In this document: positions 11,100 through 21,124 of the stretch, piece by piece
Numbering within the stretch: the stretch's first letter is position 1
How the letters are laid out: each line of letters begins with the position of its first letter
DNA from: Geosiphon pyriformis
Taxonomy: Eukaryota; Glomeromycota; Glomeromycetes; Archaeosporales; Geosiphonaceae
Reading direction: 5' to 3'
DNA length: 64,000 bases
Assembly (NCBI GenBank): GCA_016748015.1
Contig: JAAOMT010000348.1
Location: 6,973-70,972 of the forward strand
Program-made: the position numbers and the translations under genes
The notes under the pieces: model-generated
Seen by the model: the letters and a program-made list of their open reading frames with translations, nothing else
What the model was told of the DNA's origin: nothing
Database searches by the model: none

Positions 11100-12477
11100 T
11101 TAACGTGTTGTTGTCAATAATAATAATTGGTTCCAGATTTTGTGGAATCTTATCTGGTTGAACTAGTATTCTCTGTACTTTTAATTGTGAAATATTACTG
11201 GTGGATGATAGTGTGGTGTTGTGGTATGGTTTCAATCAATTTTCATGTGCTGCTTTGGTTAAAATTTTGTTGTCCAGTCTTAATTTATAAGCTCCATTTC
11301 CTAAAATTTCTTCTATGTGAAATGGTCCATCTTATTTGAGGTCGAATTTTCCATTCCATTGTTTTTCTACTTTGGTACAATATAAGAGTACTTTGTTTTC
11401 AATCTTGAATTCAACTAGTTTGTCTAGTAGTTGACTATCATGTCTTTTTATCTGTTTCTTTTGTGACTTTTGAATATTATCAGCTGCTCTTCTTTGTTTG
11501 TTTTCCAATGTTTCTATTAAGTCATATGTTCTTCTCAACAATGTTTCTTGAAAATTCTCTTCTGTTATTGGTTCAGCTGGATATGTATTAATTTTTCTCT
11601 CTACTGGTAATGTTGCTGTTCTCTCATATACTAATTCAAATAGTGTTGCTTATGTAGTATCTTGTTTTATTGTCCGATAAGCAAATAATACTAATGATAT
11701 GAATAAATCCCATTTATCTTGGTTTCCTTAGCTGATCTTAGTAATTGCTTTACACAATGTTCTGTTAAATCTTTCAACTAGACTGTTTGTTTGTGGATGG
11801 TAGGATGATAATAGTGGTCTTTTAATTCCGAATCTTTGGCTCAATTTTGCCAATATTTTATTCACAAAATGAGTTCCTTGGTCTGATAATAATTCTTTTG
11901 GACATTCATATTGACAAATCAAATCTTGATGAATGAATTCGGCAATGGATTCTGCATCCACTCTTTGAATTGCTTTTGCTTCTGGCCATTTAGTGAGATA
12001 GTCTATGGCTACTGCAATATATCTGTTTCCTCTGCTGGTAATTGTTAATGATCTGACTAAATCAATTCCAATGTGATCAAATGGTTGTCTTACTTTGATT
12101 GGTCTTAACAGTTCACTTGGATTTGTTCCTCCTTTTTTTTGACAAGCATCACAATTTTGAACATATTAGATGATATCTGAATACATTAATGGCCAATAGT
12201 ATCTTTTTCTGGTTCTTTCCATGGTTGCTTCTTTGTAGAAATGTCCCGCTGTTGGATTTGAGTGCATATTGTATAAAATTGTCTCTTTTTCTGGCTCTGT
12301 AACTACTCTGGTTGATTGATCTAAATCTTTTTTATTCTTCTGATAAAGTATATTTTGGTAAGTAATAAAGTATTTTGATTGTTGTTTGATACTATTGCAT
12401 TCCGATTGAGATAATTTCTCCTTGAACTGTTGAGTATCTATATAATGTTTGAGTTGTTGATATTTTTGTATGTTCAT
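11100..12477 (-). pseudogene. Element B integrase
   Basis: Frame 12477-12166 holds the N-terminal H2C2 region (NMHSNPTAGHF, and CDACQKK after a stop). The core follows with GIDLVRSLTI (about 12050) and block 11961-11728 with LLSDQGTHF (Asp27) and SLVERFNR (Glu63): exactly 35 residues between them, an intact D,D-35-E. The C-terminal part (11541-11332 and beyond) has a basic helix, FKIENKVLLY and WDGPFHIEEIL-type GPY/F motif (broken by one stop), then YKLRL. I see no chromodomain. This frame is shifted relative to RNase H by an indel near 12480-12550. Confidence 0.85.
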
Positions 12478-12544
12478 TTTTTGTTATATTTTCGTTAGAT
12501 TTGGTTTGGTTTTGTTATATTTTTGGATTGAAATGTTATTAAAT

Positions 12545-12920
12545 TTGTCTCATTTATGACAAACCGTCAGCATTTCCGTTGTTTTTTCCTTTTCTATAAT
12601 ATATAATATAAGTATATAGTAAGAGTGCCATTTTCCATCTTGATTGTCTGTCATCTCCAAATTTTTGTTTTTGGAGTGATGTCAATTCCTTGTGATCTGT
12701 ATACACCTCAAATTTTTGGCTCAAGTATTCTTTCCATTTCATGACTGCCCAATAAATTGCTAAATGTTCTAATTCTGGTGTTCCATAATTCTTTTTGGCT
12801 GGTGTTAATCCTCAGCTGGCATATGCAACTAAATGTTCTCTTTTATCTGATCTTCTCTGAGATAGTACTGCTCCCAATGCTTGACTTGATACATCAGTAA
12901 TAATGATGAATAGTTTGCTG
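12545..12920 (-). pseudogene. Element B RNase H
   Basis: Starts at IIITDVSSQALGAVLSQ (first Asp at about 12895). After one stop near 12810 it continues with LEHLAIYWAVMKWK (Glu) and VYTDHKELTSLQKQ (third acid intact), ending GNADGLS. Key residues are conserved, so decay here is slight. It removes the RNA strand of the hybrid during reverse transcription. Confidence 0.8.
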
Positions 12921-13865
12921 TGATCTGGATAGATCAATACTGAAGCTTGGATGAGCTTTCTTCTTAAAATGTCAAAAGCTTCTTGCTGGGTTTCAGTCCA
13001 TTTATATTTTATATTCTTGGTTTGAAGATAATTGAGTGGCTGAGCTATTTTAGAAAAATCCTTAATGAAGCGACAATAATAGCTTGCAAGTCCCAAGAAT
13101 GATTTTAGTTTCATCACATTGGTAGATACTGGAAAGTTCTTTACTATCTCTATCTTTTCTGGATCTGTTTTTATGCCATCTTTGCTGACTATATGTCCTA
13201 AAAATTTCAATTCTGTTTTTCCGAAAAAGCATTTTGTGGCATTTAACTTTAGTCCTGCTTGCCAGAGTCTTTCAAATACTTGTTGTAGATGATAGAAATA
13301 ATCATCAAACATCCTTGAGAATACATTGGTGTTGTCTAAGTATATGACTACTGATTTTCACAATAAGCTGGTGTAAACAATTTTCATAAGTCATTGAAAG
13401 GTGGCTGGGGTATTGGTTAAGCCAAATGACATCACTTCAAATTCAAAATTCTCTTCTCTTGTTATAAAAGCTGTCTTTTTTTTGTCCGCTGGATCCATGG
13501 CTACTTGTCAATAATCACTGTCTAGATCCAGTGTTGAGAACCATTTGTTTCCATTGAAAGCATCAAATAACTCTTGAATTCATGGAGTTGGATAGCTGTT
13601 TTTACAAGTTACTCCATTGAGCTTTCTATAATCCACACAGAAGTGGATCTTTCTATTCTTTTTACAGATGAGTACCACTGGTAATGACCATAGACTTATT
13701 AATGACTGAATTAGCCCATTGTCAAGCATTTGATTGATTTCTTGACAGATGATCTTATGGCTGGCTGGTGGTACTCTGTATGCTCTTTGTTAAATTGGCA
13801 TTGCATCTTCAGTCTTGATTTGGTGTTGGATGATGTCAGTATGGCCAAATTCATTTTTGCTGGCA
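12921..13865 (-). pseudogene. Element B reverse transcriptase
   Basis: Same frame as the dUTPase frame upstream, broken by about six stops. Visible: LPVVLICKKNRKIHFCVDYRKLNG (about 13620-13690), motif A STLDLDSDY with Trp-to-stop after it (about 13510-13540), motif [12 protein letters not shown] (about 13400-13430), and motif C YLDN near 13340-13350. The second Asp of YLDD is Asn (codons GAC AAC). The open block 13312-12812 then gives the thumb and connection (GLKLNATKCFFGKTELKFLG). Confidence 0.85.
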
Positions 13866-15442
13866 AACATGTTGTTAAAATTGCTGAGCAACATCTTGAG
13901 CTGCATATATTGAAGTGGGTCTAAGTTTCCCATGTTCATTTGTTCCAATTGTTCTGGTTGGAGCAAATAATATTCATTTCGTCTGTATATGGTTTGTGAA
14001 GTAATGTCGACATATTTGCACAGCTGTGGAAAGCCTGGTACAGTGTTTGGTGGCTGGTCTTCTATTTCTGTGGTCAAATATCTGATAGTGGTTCCTTCTG
14101 GTATCTCTACAACATTTTCTGTATTGTTGTAAATGGGAATTTTAATGTGATTATGGTTTTTGGCTGGTATGTCGAGATTGATGAGTCCAATCCCTTCTGA
14201 TTTACAAAGGCTTGCTTCTGCTTCAAAAATCTGTGCTTGATTTTTCACCTTTTTTTCTATTGCTATCATGTACTGGTCATATGGTAGAATAGAAATTGCT
14301 TGACCGATTGAGATAAATTCTCTTTGGCTAATAGTTTTTTCTTCTATCATATTAACCAGTACATCTATTTTATCTATGGATCCAAATTCCTGGATTTCTC
14401 TTGCTGTTATTCCTAATTCTTCTCTATTTCTCACTGACACTAACTGAGCTATCTTAACCAAAGGTAGGAATATTGCCTGTGCTATTTTTTTGTTTGGCTC
14501 TATAATATAGGCTTTTTCTGAGTCATTTTGTAGCATTGCCATGATATTTCTCACATATCTGGTATCAATTATTTCTCCTCTGATATTTATTTCTTTTTTT
14601 GCTAGTTGAACTATGGTTGTTGCTAGAATTTCCAATGCTATTTTGAGATCAATGCAGGTGTGCAAATGTGGTTCCAATTTTATGGCATCTTTTTCTGGAT
14701 ACCTCAGATCAAATCCGACATCAGTATCATGTGCACATTCTAGCATAATACTTTCATCATTGTCACTGTACCATTTCAACTCTTGTTCTTTTGAGAGATC
14801 TGGTAAGGCAATGTATTGTTCATAATTGGGATTAGAGTCTGAATTTGAGTTAATTTCATTGCCATATTGAACTAAGCTGGAATCATTGTTGTCATCGTTA
14901 TTGGAGTTTGAATCGGAATTGAAAATTGATTCTGATTCCGATGTGCAGTTGCTGATTGGTTTGATTTCTTCTGGGATTGTGTAGATCATGCATGGTGGTA
15001 AATTGTAAATGAGATTACACTCATTGCAATACTGAAAGTCACATGGAATCAAACAGTGGTCACATAGTTGAGTGTTTAGCTGTGCTAAATGCTCTTTCTG
15101 TTTTTCTCTTGTGGGTACCAGATTTTGGTAATGCTTGTGAAAGTTTTCTGAGTTGGTTTTAATGTTGAGGAAAGCATCTGGATTTGGAATCAGAATAATG
15201 TCAACTTGTTTAGGCAGGTTGTTTTTAATTTTCAGGATTTTGCTGGACATGGCTCCTTCTACTTTGGCATTAGCCATTCGCCAGATTTTGTCTTTGTTGT
15301 GTAGATAACCTTCTAAGCGAGAGATTGCTTGGTGCCAGGTGGCTGTTATTGGCATGCCATGACTTACCCAATCGCTGATGAGAATCATGTATTGGCACAA
15401 AGTGTCGCATATTCCTCTCCAACCAGGAATGTCATTCCACAT
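13790..15442 (-). CDS. Element B pol segment: Cys-rich C-part, dUTPase, post-dUTPase domain, RT linker
   Basis: Longest open frame of the window, 550 codons; its 5' edge is only an internal Met after a stop, so the start is not a true one. Residues 10-18 hold GICDTLCQY; residues 127-142 hold CX2CX3CX4CX2C; 165-220 is a Ser/Asn/Asp-rich linker. dUTPase spans 236-360: motif 1 DVGFDL (241-246), motif 3 EIIDTRY (290-296), motif 4 IAQAIF (320-325), motif 5-like QEFGSIDK (351-358). Motif 2 is absent, because 18 nt present in C and E are missing after residue 281. Residues 376-462 form a second conserved domain (IKIPIYNNTENVVEIPEGTT); 490-550 leads into RT. Confidence 0.8.
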   Translation of the reverse strand: MWNDIPGWRGICDTLCQYMILISDWVSHGMPITATWHQAISRLEGYLHNKDKIWRMANAKVEGAMSSKILKIKNNLPKQVDIILIPNPDAFLNIKTNSENFHKHYQNLVPTREKQKEHLAQLNTQLCDHCLIPCDFQYCNECNLIYNLPPCMIYTIPEEIKPISNCTSESESIFNSDSNSNNDDNNDSSLVQYGNEINSNSDSNPNYEQYIALPDLSKEQELKWYSDNDESIMLECAHDTDVGFDLRYPEKDAIKLEPHLHTCIDLKIALEILATTIVQLAKKEINIRGEIIDTRYVRNIMAMLQNDSEKAYIIEPNKKIAQAIFLPLVKIAQLVSVRNREELGITAREIQEFGSIDKIDVLVNMIEEKTISQREFISIGQAISILPYDQYMIAIEKKVKNQAQIFEAEASLCKSEGIGLINLDIPAKNHNHIKIPIYNNTENVVEIPEGTTIRYLTTEIEDQPPNTVPGFPQLCKYVDITSQTIYRRNEYYLLQPEQLEQMNMGNLDPLQYMQLKMLLSNFNNMFASKNEFGHTDIIQHQIKTEDAMPI

Positions 15443-15990
15443 TCCTTTGTCGAGTAAATGTTCGCCACAAGTGAGACATAGTTTGTTGTCCCACTTGCTT
15501 TGTCATTTTGGGTAGCCATAGTGTTCTCTATCATATGGCTTGCAATAATAGTGAGTCCTCATCCAGTAGTCTTCATTAGGTGCAATCCATGCTCCCATGG
15601 AAGAGAGTTTCTTCTTATAGTCCTGACATTTTAAGGAAATGTAAGGTGGCTCCTTTACTGGCTCACATAAGTATTTTCTTTCCCAGCCACTGGTTATTTT
15701 CTTGGTGACTTTGTCAGTTTCTTCAAGTAAGTCTTCTTTTTTTCCCTTTCTTTTTTCTTTCCAGCTTGTTGGTATTGATTTGTTTTCATTGTTATTGTTC
15801 TAAACGTCGATAGTAGTCTCCCAGGTATGTTCTTCTGTTTTTTTTCTTTTTCCCTTTACATTGTTCTTTTTTTCCCAGTCTAGAATTGGTGGTAGCTCAT
15901 TGTGTTCGACGTCAGCCCATGATACTTAGTATGCCTCTCAAGTAAGCTTTAGTTTTTCCTCCTCGAAATCAATAAGTGGTGCTGATGACA
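15443..15990 (-). pseudogene. Element B Cys-rich domain, N-terminal part
   Basis: Same frame as the 550-codon block, separated by a Trp-to-stop change at about 15508. Visible: ISLKCQDYKKKLSSMGAW (second Cys of a CxxC is Tyr), THYYCKPYD, and WDNKLCLTCGEHLLDKGM. Upstream is a Lys/Glu-rich low-complexity linker (about 15690-15880). The same set of Cys blocks stands here in families I, II and III; I do not recognise the fold. Confidence 0.65.
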
Positions 15991-16059
15991 TGATATTGTT
16001 GGGTTTGAAATGGCCACATGTTGCCGGTACTTATGTGTGTTGGCTATTTTAGCTGAGTT

Positions 16060-16510
16060 AGAGTTCCTAAGTGATCCAATTTAGTGTTGCATTGGTTTTA
16101 GATAACCAGTCATTGTCCACTAATGCCTGATATTGCATTGCTTCCATTACCAAGACTTTGATGAGAATGATAATACCATTAACTTCAAATGGGAAGTTGT
16201 CAATCTCACCAATAGAAGTTTTGGTGGCTTCATCGGCTGTTATAATCCTTGCACTGGCAGCTCAGTCAACTTGGTGACCTAATTGATCTATGAGTTGTCA
16301 TGTAATGATACTGCTTGCTGAACCACTGTCAAGAATCAGTTTGATGAGGTGACCATCAACTTTTGCATCAGTATACATAACTGTGATAGGCTTCTTTTCC
16401 AATACAGCTTCACTAAATAATGGCGTGGCTGAGGGTTTCTCAAATTCAAAGGGAAAAATGGCGTCTAGAGCTTTGTTTTCAGTAATTGTTGCTGGGAGAA
16501 TATTGGTGAG
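16060..16510 (-). pseudogene. Element B retropepsin
   Basis: Contains LDAIFPFEFEKPSATPLFSE, TVMYTDAKVDG, the intact active site KLILDSGSASSIIT (about 16300-16345), a TADEATKTSIGEIDNFPFEV flap segment and AMQYQALVDND. Only a few stops (Gln or Trp positions). This is the best-preserved protease in the window; DSG is intact. Confidence 0.85.
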
Positions 16511-16619
16511 TGTTGTTTGCTGATTGAATTCTGGTTTGTTGGAGGTGGCATTTTCTGGGGTGACCAGAAGACTTAAATAGTTCTGAGAATTCAGGTTTTG
16601 GGTGGGACCAGTACTCGAA

Positions 16620-18127
16620 TTCCAAGAGCATAATCCAGCTGGTTAATAAGAAGAGTTGGGGATCAGTTGGTGAACAACCATTGCTGATCTCCAGTTTTGA
16701 GTAATTCTAGGTCTTGGGTTTTCTGATGTCATAGTAGCTGAGTTTTGGGGTGGTGTTTGAATTTGTTGGAGTTGATAGATCACTTGAGACAGTGGCTGAT
16801 AAATTACTTGTGGCTGTGGTGAATAAATTGTTGGGTTTTGATAAATTGGAAGTTGATATACTGGTGGTTGATAGATTAATTGTTGCGTCATTGGTAGGTA
16901 AGTAGTTTAATATTGTGCTGAGTTTAATTGATAATTCGGAGTTGAGAACTGGTGATCAGAGTTTTGATATTGATTTTCCGATCATTGGTTATTTAAATAT
17001 TGGCAGCAGTTAATTTGGATATGTTCTTGTTTACCACAATAGTGGCAAATACATGTTTCCTGTTGCCACTGTTGATTGGTCGATAAAGATGGACATAGTT
17101 GATTTTGGGCACAATTAGAGTTTCCTTAATTATTGTGTTGTTGTAGAGACTAATAAATAGTGTGATTGTCAGCTAAGTATCCTTTCAATTTCTTATTAAT
17201 TGATTCACTGAACTTCTCCAATTTGGAATCCAATTCAGATAATTCATTCATCACTAGATTAACAGCTTGGACATGGTTGGCCTCTGACTCAGCAGATTCA
17301 AAATCTTTGGCATATATAACTGCGTCTTGAAGTGTACCTGGATGTAACAGACATACATGTTGCAAGATGCTGCTGCACAGACCATGGATAAGCTGGTTGA
17401 AGATCTGTAGTGCTGTGAAATAGTTGGCGTCAATTGCTTGAATTTGGCACAGATTTCAATAGAAGTGTCCCAGATAAGTGGTGACTGTTTCAGTTTCTTC
17501 TTGTTTCATGGTGGTGAACACATTGACTAGGTAATTAATGCTGTTATTGTTGCTAAAGTAGCTTAGGAATTCCATTTTGAAGGCATTAAAATCTTGTGGT
17601 TTATTATTCAAGCTCTGATACCATGAATTGGCAGTATCTTTGAAAAAGTAGGAAATGGCTTGTATTGTTTGGGTGTCATTCTATTTGTTGACTGTGATGG
17701 CCTTTTCTACATTATTTAGCCATACTTGAGCATTGTCTTCTTCACCAGTAAAGTTGTCAAGTTTTGCGATTAGTGTGTAGGCCATTGAATCTAAGTTAGG
17801 TTGTTGTGGTATCTGTTGAAGTGGTTGTTGTTGTACTGGTTGTTGGAGTGGTAGTTGAAGTGGCTGCTGTATGGGTTTGGCTATTGGATTAATTGGTGGT
17901 TGATCAATGACAATTATCAGAGGTAAGTTTTGCTGATTAATTAATTCGGAGTTTGGATTGTTTTGCCTTTGATGATTTACAGTTTCGATTTCCGAATTTT
18001 CTAGATTTAGATTTTGCTGAGTTTGAAGATTCGGGGTTTCAACTTCCAGGTTTTCAGTGATCAGATTTTGGTAAGTAAATTTTTGTTCCTCAGATTCTTT
18101 TTCTTTTTCTTTTTCTGATTCCATCAC
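16620..18127 (-). pseudogene. Element B Gag core, CCHC knuckle and Tyr/Gln/Pro-rich tail
   Basis: Blocks 18127-17681, 17365-17150 and 16891-16643 lie in one frame. The first has an acidic start (EKEKEKESEEQ), a Gln/Pro-rich linker and the core start YTLIAKLDNFTGEEDNAQ. Next come DTANSWYQSLNNKP, HVCLLHPGTLQDAVIYAKDFESAE and SELDSKLEKFSESIN. An intact CX2CX4HX4C knuckle is at 17006-17047. The tail (16891-16700) repeats short YQPP/VYQLP/IYQNP-like units. Stops are at Gln or Trp sites. Confidence 0.85.
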
Positions 18128-18810
18128 TTTTCATAGATCAGAAATTCTGAAATCTGATGGCAGTGGTGGTGATCAGAGGCCTGATGGAGTTGGTGATTGC
18201 GAGTTAAATCCTTCAAAGTATTTGCCATATGGTTCTAGTAAGTCTGTTTTTCTTTGTTTACTTTAAAATAGAAATCTTCCAAATGCTGATGTCATGTTTG
18301 ATGTGGATGCGCCTATAGATGTAATATTAATGGCACTTTTAGGTGTATAGTGGTATGATAGATTAGTTGGGGATTCAACTCTTGTTTTTTTCTAAATAAG
18401 TGGTTGTATTCTTTTAGGTATTACTACTGGTGTTTGTAGTTTTTCTTTGCCTTTACTAGCATATGTAATTAGATATCTTTGCTGTGTGTGATGCTCAATT
18501 TTTTTGTTGATCTCAGTGATGATAGAGGCAAAATTGTGATTTGTTGGCAGGTTGGTATTTTGAATTAATTCACTGTAAAAGGCTGTTCTTGCTAATTCAG
18601 TATTTACTGGTGTTCCCAACAGATATGCAATTTTTTCATTGATGTAGAAGTTGAAGGCTGATTCGGCAGATATATGATTGTGGTTTAATCTCAAGTGTGG
18701 ATAATAGTGTTAAAATAAGAATTTTGCAAATTCTAGATGGTTTGCTCTTATGTTTTCTGATTTTGCCACTTTTAGATTTGTGTTGATGCTGGTTCTCTGT
18801 AGAATTATAT
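18128..18810 (-). pseudogene. Element B Gag N-terminal domain and linker
   Basis: Open block 18694-18392 (RLNHNHISAESAFNFYINEK...) lies in the same frame as the Gag core, so one reading frame spans Gag to RNase H apart from stops. Related decayed copies occur at 200-600 (D) and 23730-24130 (C). Start codon not determinable; the frame enters from the leader near 18800. Confidence 0.65.
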
Positions 18811-18828
18811 CTTACAGGGAGCACTAAA
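18811..18828 (-). other. Primer-binding site of element B
   Basis: Read leftwards from the LTR: TTTAGTGCTCCCTGTAAG. The other family I and family III copies read TTTGGTGCTTTCTGTAAA (C, 23700) and TTTGGTGCTCTCTCACAG (F, 37898), so the ancestral start is TGGTGCTCYCTG, complementary to a tRNA ending GAGCACCA. The tRNA is not identified. Confidence 0.5.
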
Positions 18829-19691
18829 TGTTACAGATGATTATTTGGGGTCTTAGGTCAAATAACAAACCTGTAACTTGGTGCTTAAAAGCTACTCATA
18901 TTGTTGATAATAGTTTTAAGTAGTTGGTATCTGAAGGTTTTTCCAAATGAGTCTTTTGTATAATGAACAGAGATTTTTTGTTGATGGTATTTGCAGTTTT
19001 TCTGTAAGTTGTTTTTCAATTTTTTTCTTAGCTTGGTGGCTGGATTTATTCTGGCAGTCGTGTTCTTCTGGTAAGCTATCCGATAATATATATAATTCTA
19101 CTCTTATTTCTGGGTCTTTTACCAGACTATTATAACATCAATAACTCAGTGCTTTTAACCTTTAATCAATTAGTATACAATAACAAAATCAAAGAAGAAA
19201 ATAAAAAAAATAAAGAAATGTAAAAAATTAAGCCAAAGTGAATTGCAAATTAGTATCCTGTCAATAGTCATAATCAAGAGCTATTGTTTTAGTGTTGTTA
19301 AGTATTAATTACTATTAACATGAAGAGTTGATAGTGGAAGTGAGTTTGAAATAATAAATAGTTATTTATTGTGGTTTAAAAGGTTGTTTAAATTAAATCT
19401 AAACTGAGAGGTCTGTATTTTCAGCTTTTAATACTACTGCTATATATACATAATTGAGATTCTTCAATTTCTCGATTCTTCACAACAAGAGTCTTAGAAT
19501 TTCTGGAATCCTGCGATTTCTTTGAGAGAAATCCTAGAATTCTGGAATTCTGCAATTTCTTGTGTAAGAATCCTGTAATTTCTAGAATCTTGCAATTTCT
19601 GAAACAAATTCTGGAATTCTATATTTACTACATCTACTTCTGATTGGCTAATAATTATGCTAATATATTTTCTATATTTCTATAAATAATA
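18829..19691 (-). repeat. 5' LTR of element B (family I) with HSE-like promoter array
   Basis: Plus-strand TGTTACAG...AAATAATA, 863 bp. TTCNNGAA palindromes stand at 19501-19508, 19540-19547, 19580-19587 and 19609-19616, just upstream (in element orientation) of a TATATATA stretch at 19440-19452. Right flank CTGA continues D's gag. Confidence 0.9.
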
Positions 19692-20560
19692 CTGATTACT
19701 TTACAGTATTACAGATTTTAAATTAATTTATTTATGAATTAAGTAGCAGTTTGTTACAATAAGTACATTTAATACACCCAAATATTCTTTAAAATATAGT
19801 TATATATGCCTAAGATTTTGAATTGGTCAAACTTGAAGCCAATTACATTCAAGCCATAAATTTAATAATAAACAAATTATCTAAATTAGATTCTAAGCTG
19901 AAACAATTCAGTGACTTTATTAATTAGAAATTAGAAAAATACTTAGTTAAAAATCAAGCAATTTATCAGTCTTTTTAATATTATGACAATTCAGGAAACT
20001 CCAATCACTTCTAAAATTCATCACATCTATTATTGTTATTATTAAATCAACTATAACAACAAAAAATACATAATTGTTATTATTGTAATAAACAAAGCTA
20101 TTTAAAAGCAGATTGTCACTTCAAATTTAATAACCAATAATTAGAAAATCAATATTAAAACTCTGATTGCAAGTTTAAAACCCAGAATTATATCAACAAT
20201 TTATTATTAGAATTATATTTATATTAATTATATTACTTCCAAATAATACAACAACTTATATATATACTTCCAGTTTATCAAATTTCAGCACTAATAATCT
20301 ATTAATCATAGCCATAAGTAATATATTAAATTCAATCAATTTAAATACTGCCACAAAACTTAGCTTAAATAACAACTGAAAATCAAAAACTGAAAATCAT
20401 ATACACACAACAAAACTAAAAATTAGCAATGATTATGCACCAATCAATTTCTAGTTTCATAAATTAAGCATTAAAATTATGTTCAAAAAATTCAGAAAAT
20501 AAGTACATCTAAAATTCGAATTCCCAAAACTATTTAAATTTCTTAGTTATCCCAAAAAAC
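19692..20560 (+). pseudogene. Element D Gag core continued, with decayed zinc knuckle
   Basis: Resumes D's Gag exactly where 1495 stops (DYFTVLQILN-type block). Then LSKLDSKLKQFSDFIN-like sequence at about 19875-19925 and the knuckle at 20075-20116, reading CYYCNKQSYLKADC: the zinc-ligand His is Tyr (CAT to TAT). The Tyr/Gln-rich tail runs to about 20560. Confidence 0.75.
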
Positions 20561-20599
20561 ACTCAATTCAACAAATCAGAACAGCTAAAACAACCATTT

Positions 20600-21120
20600 T
20601 TCAATAATATTTTACTAACAATAGTTATTGAAAACAAGTTACTTGCAGTTATCTTTTTTTTTAAATTAGAAAAATCCTTAACAACATCTTTTTTTAGTAG
20701 AACTATTCTTAATACTAAATTGATTACTGCTATATATATGAATACTAAAATTAATAACCAATTCATCAAGCTAATTCTTGATAGTAGATCAATAAACAGT
20801 ATTATTACACAACAACTTATAGACCAATTAGGTTGCTGAGTTAATCAAACTGCCAGTGCTAAAATCATTATAGCTAATAGAATAACAAAAACTTTTATTG
20901 ATAAAATTGATGACTTTTTATTTAAAGTCAATAATATCATTGTACTAATCAAAGTTTTAGTCATAAAAATCACACAATACCAAGCTTTTATTGGTAATAA
21001 CTGGCTGTTCAAGACTAATACAATACTTAACTGAACTACACAAAAGCTACAGCTTAGTTAAAATAGTTAGTATACTTAAATACCAGTTATCTGTGGTCAT
21101 TTCAAAACAACCCAATTACA
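20600..21120 (+). pseudogene. Element D retropepsin
   Basis: Recognisable blocks: IENKLLAVIFFFKLEK, ITAIYMNTKINN, active site KLILDSRSINSIIT (DSG is DSR) at about 20765-20810, AKIIIANRITKTFIDKID and TQYQAFIGNNWLF. Broken by few stops. Opposite-strand frames here are shadows. Confidence 0.75.
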
Positions 21121-21124
21121 ATCG

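Larger units (their letters stand above)
1496..19691 (-). mobile_element. Element B: family I Ty3/gypsy element, carrying nested element A
   Basis: Complete minus-strand element with LTRs at 18829-19691 (5') and 1496-2347 (3'). Without A it is about 10.1 kb. Flanks CTGG (1492-1495) and CTGA (19692-19695) look like a 4-bp target duplication with one change, and D's gag reads on across them. It is the best preserved pol copy here: one frame runs from Gag to RNase H with few stops, and the integrase D,D-35-E is intact. It lacks a complete coding capacity because of stops, frameshifts and A's insertion in its accessory region. Confidence 0.9.

Noticed and set aside
12480-12550. Programmed frameshift between RNase H and integrase
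   Set aside because: B and E differ in the direction of the shift, C has none between its RT and integrase blocks, and the shifts map to A-run indels or a small duplication.
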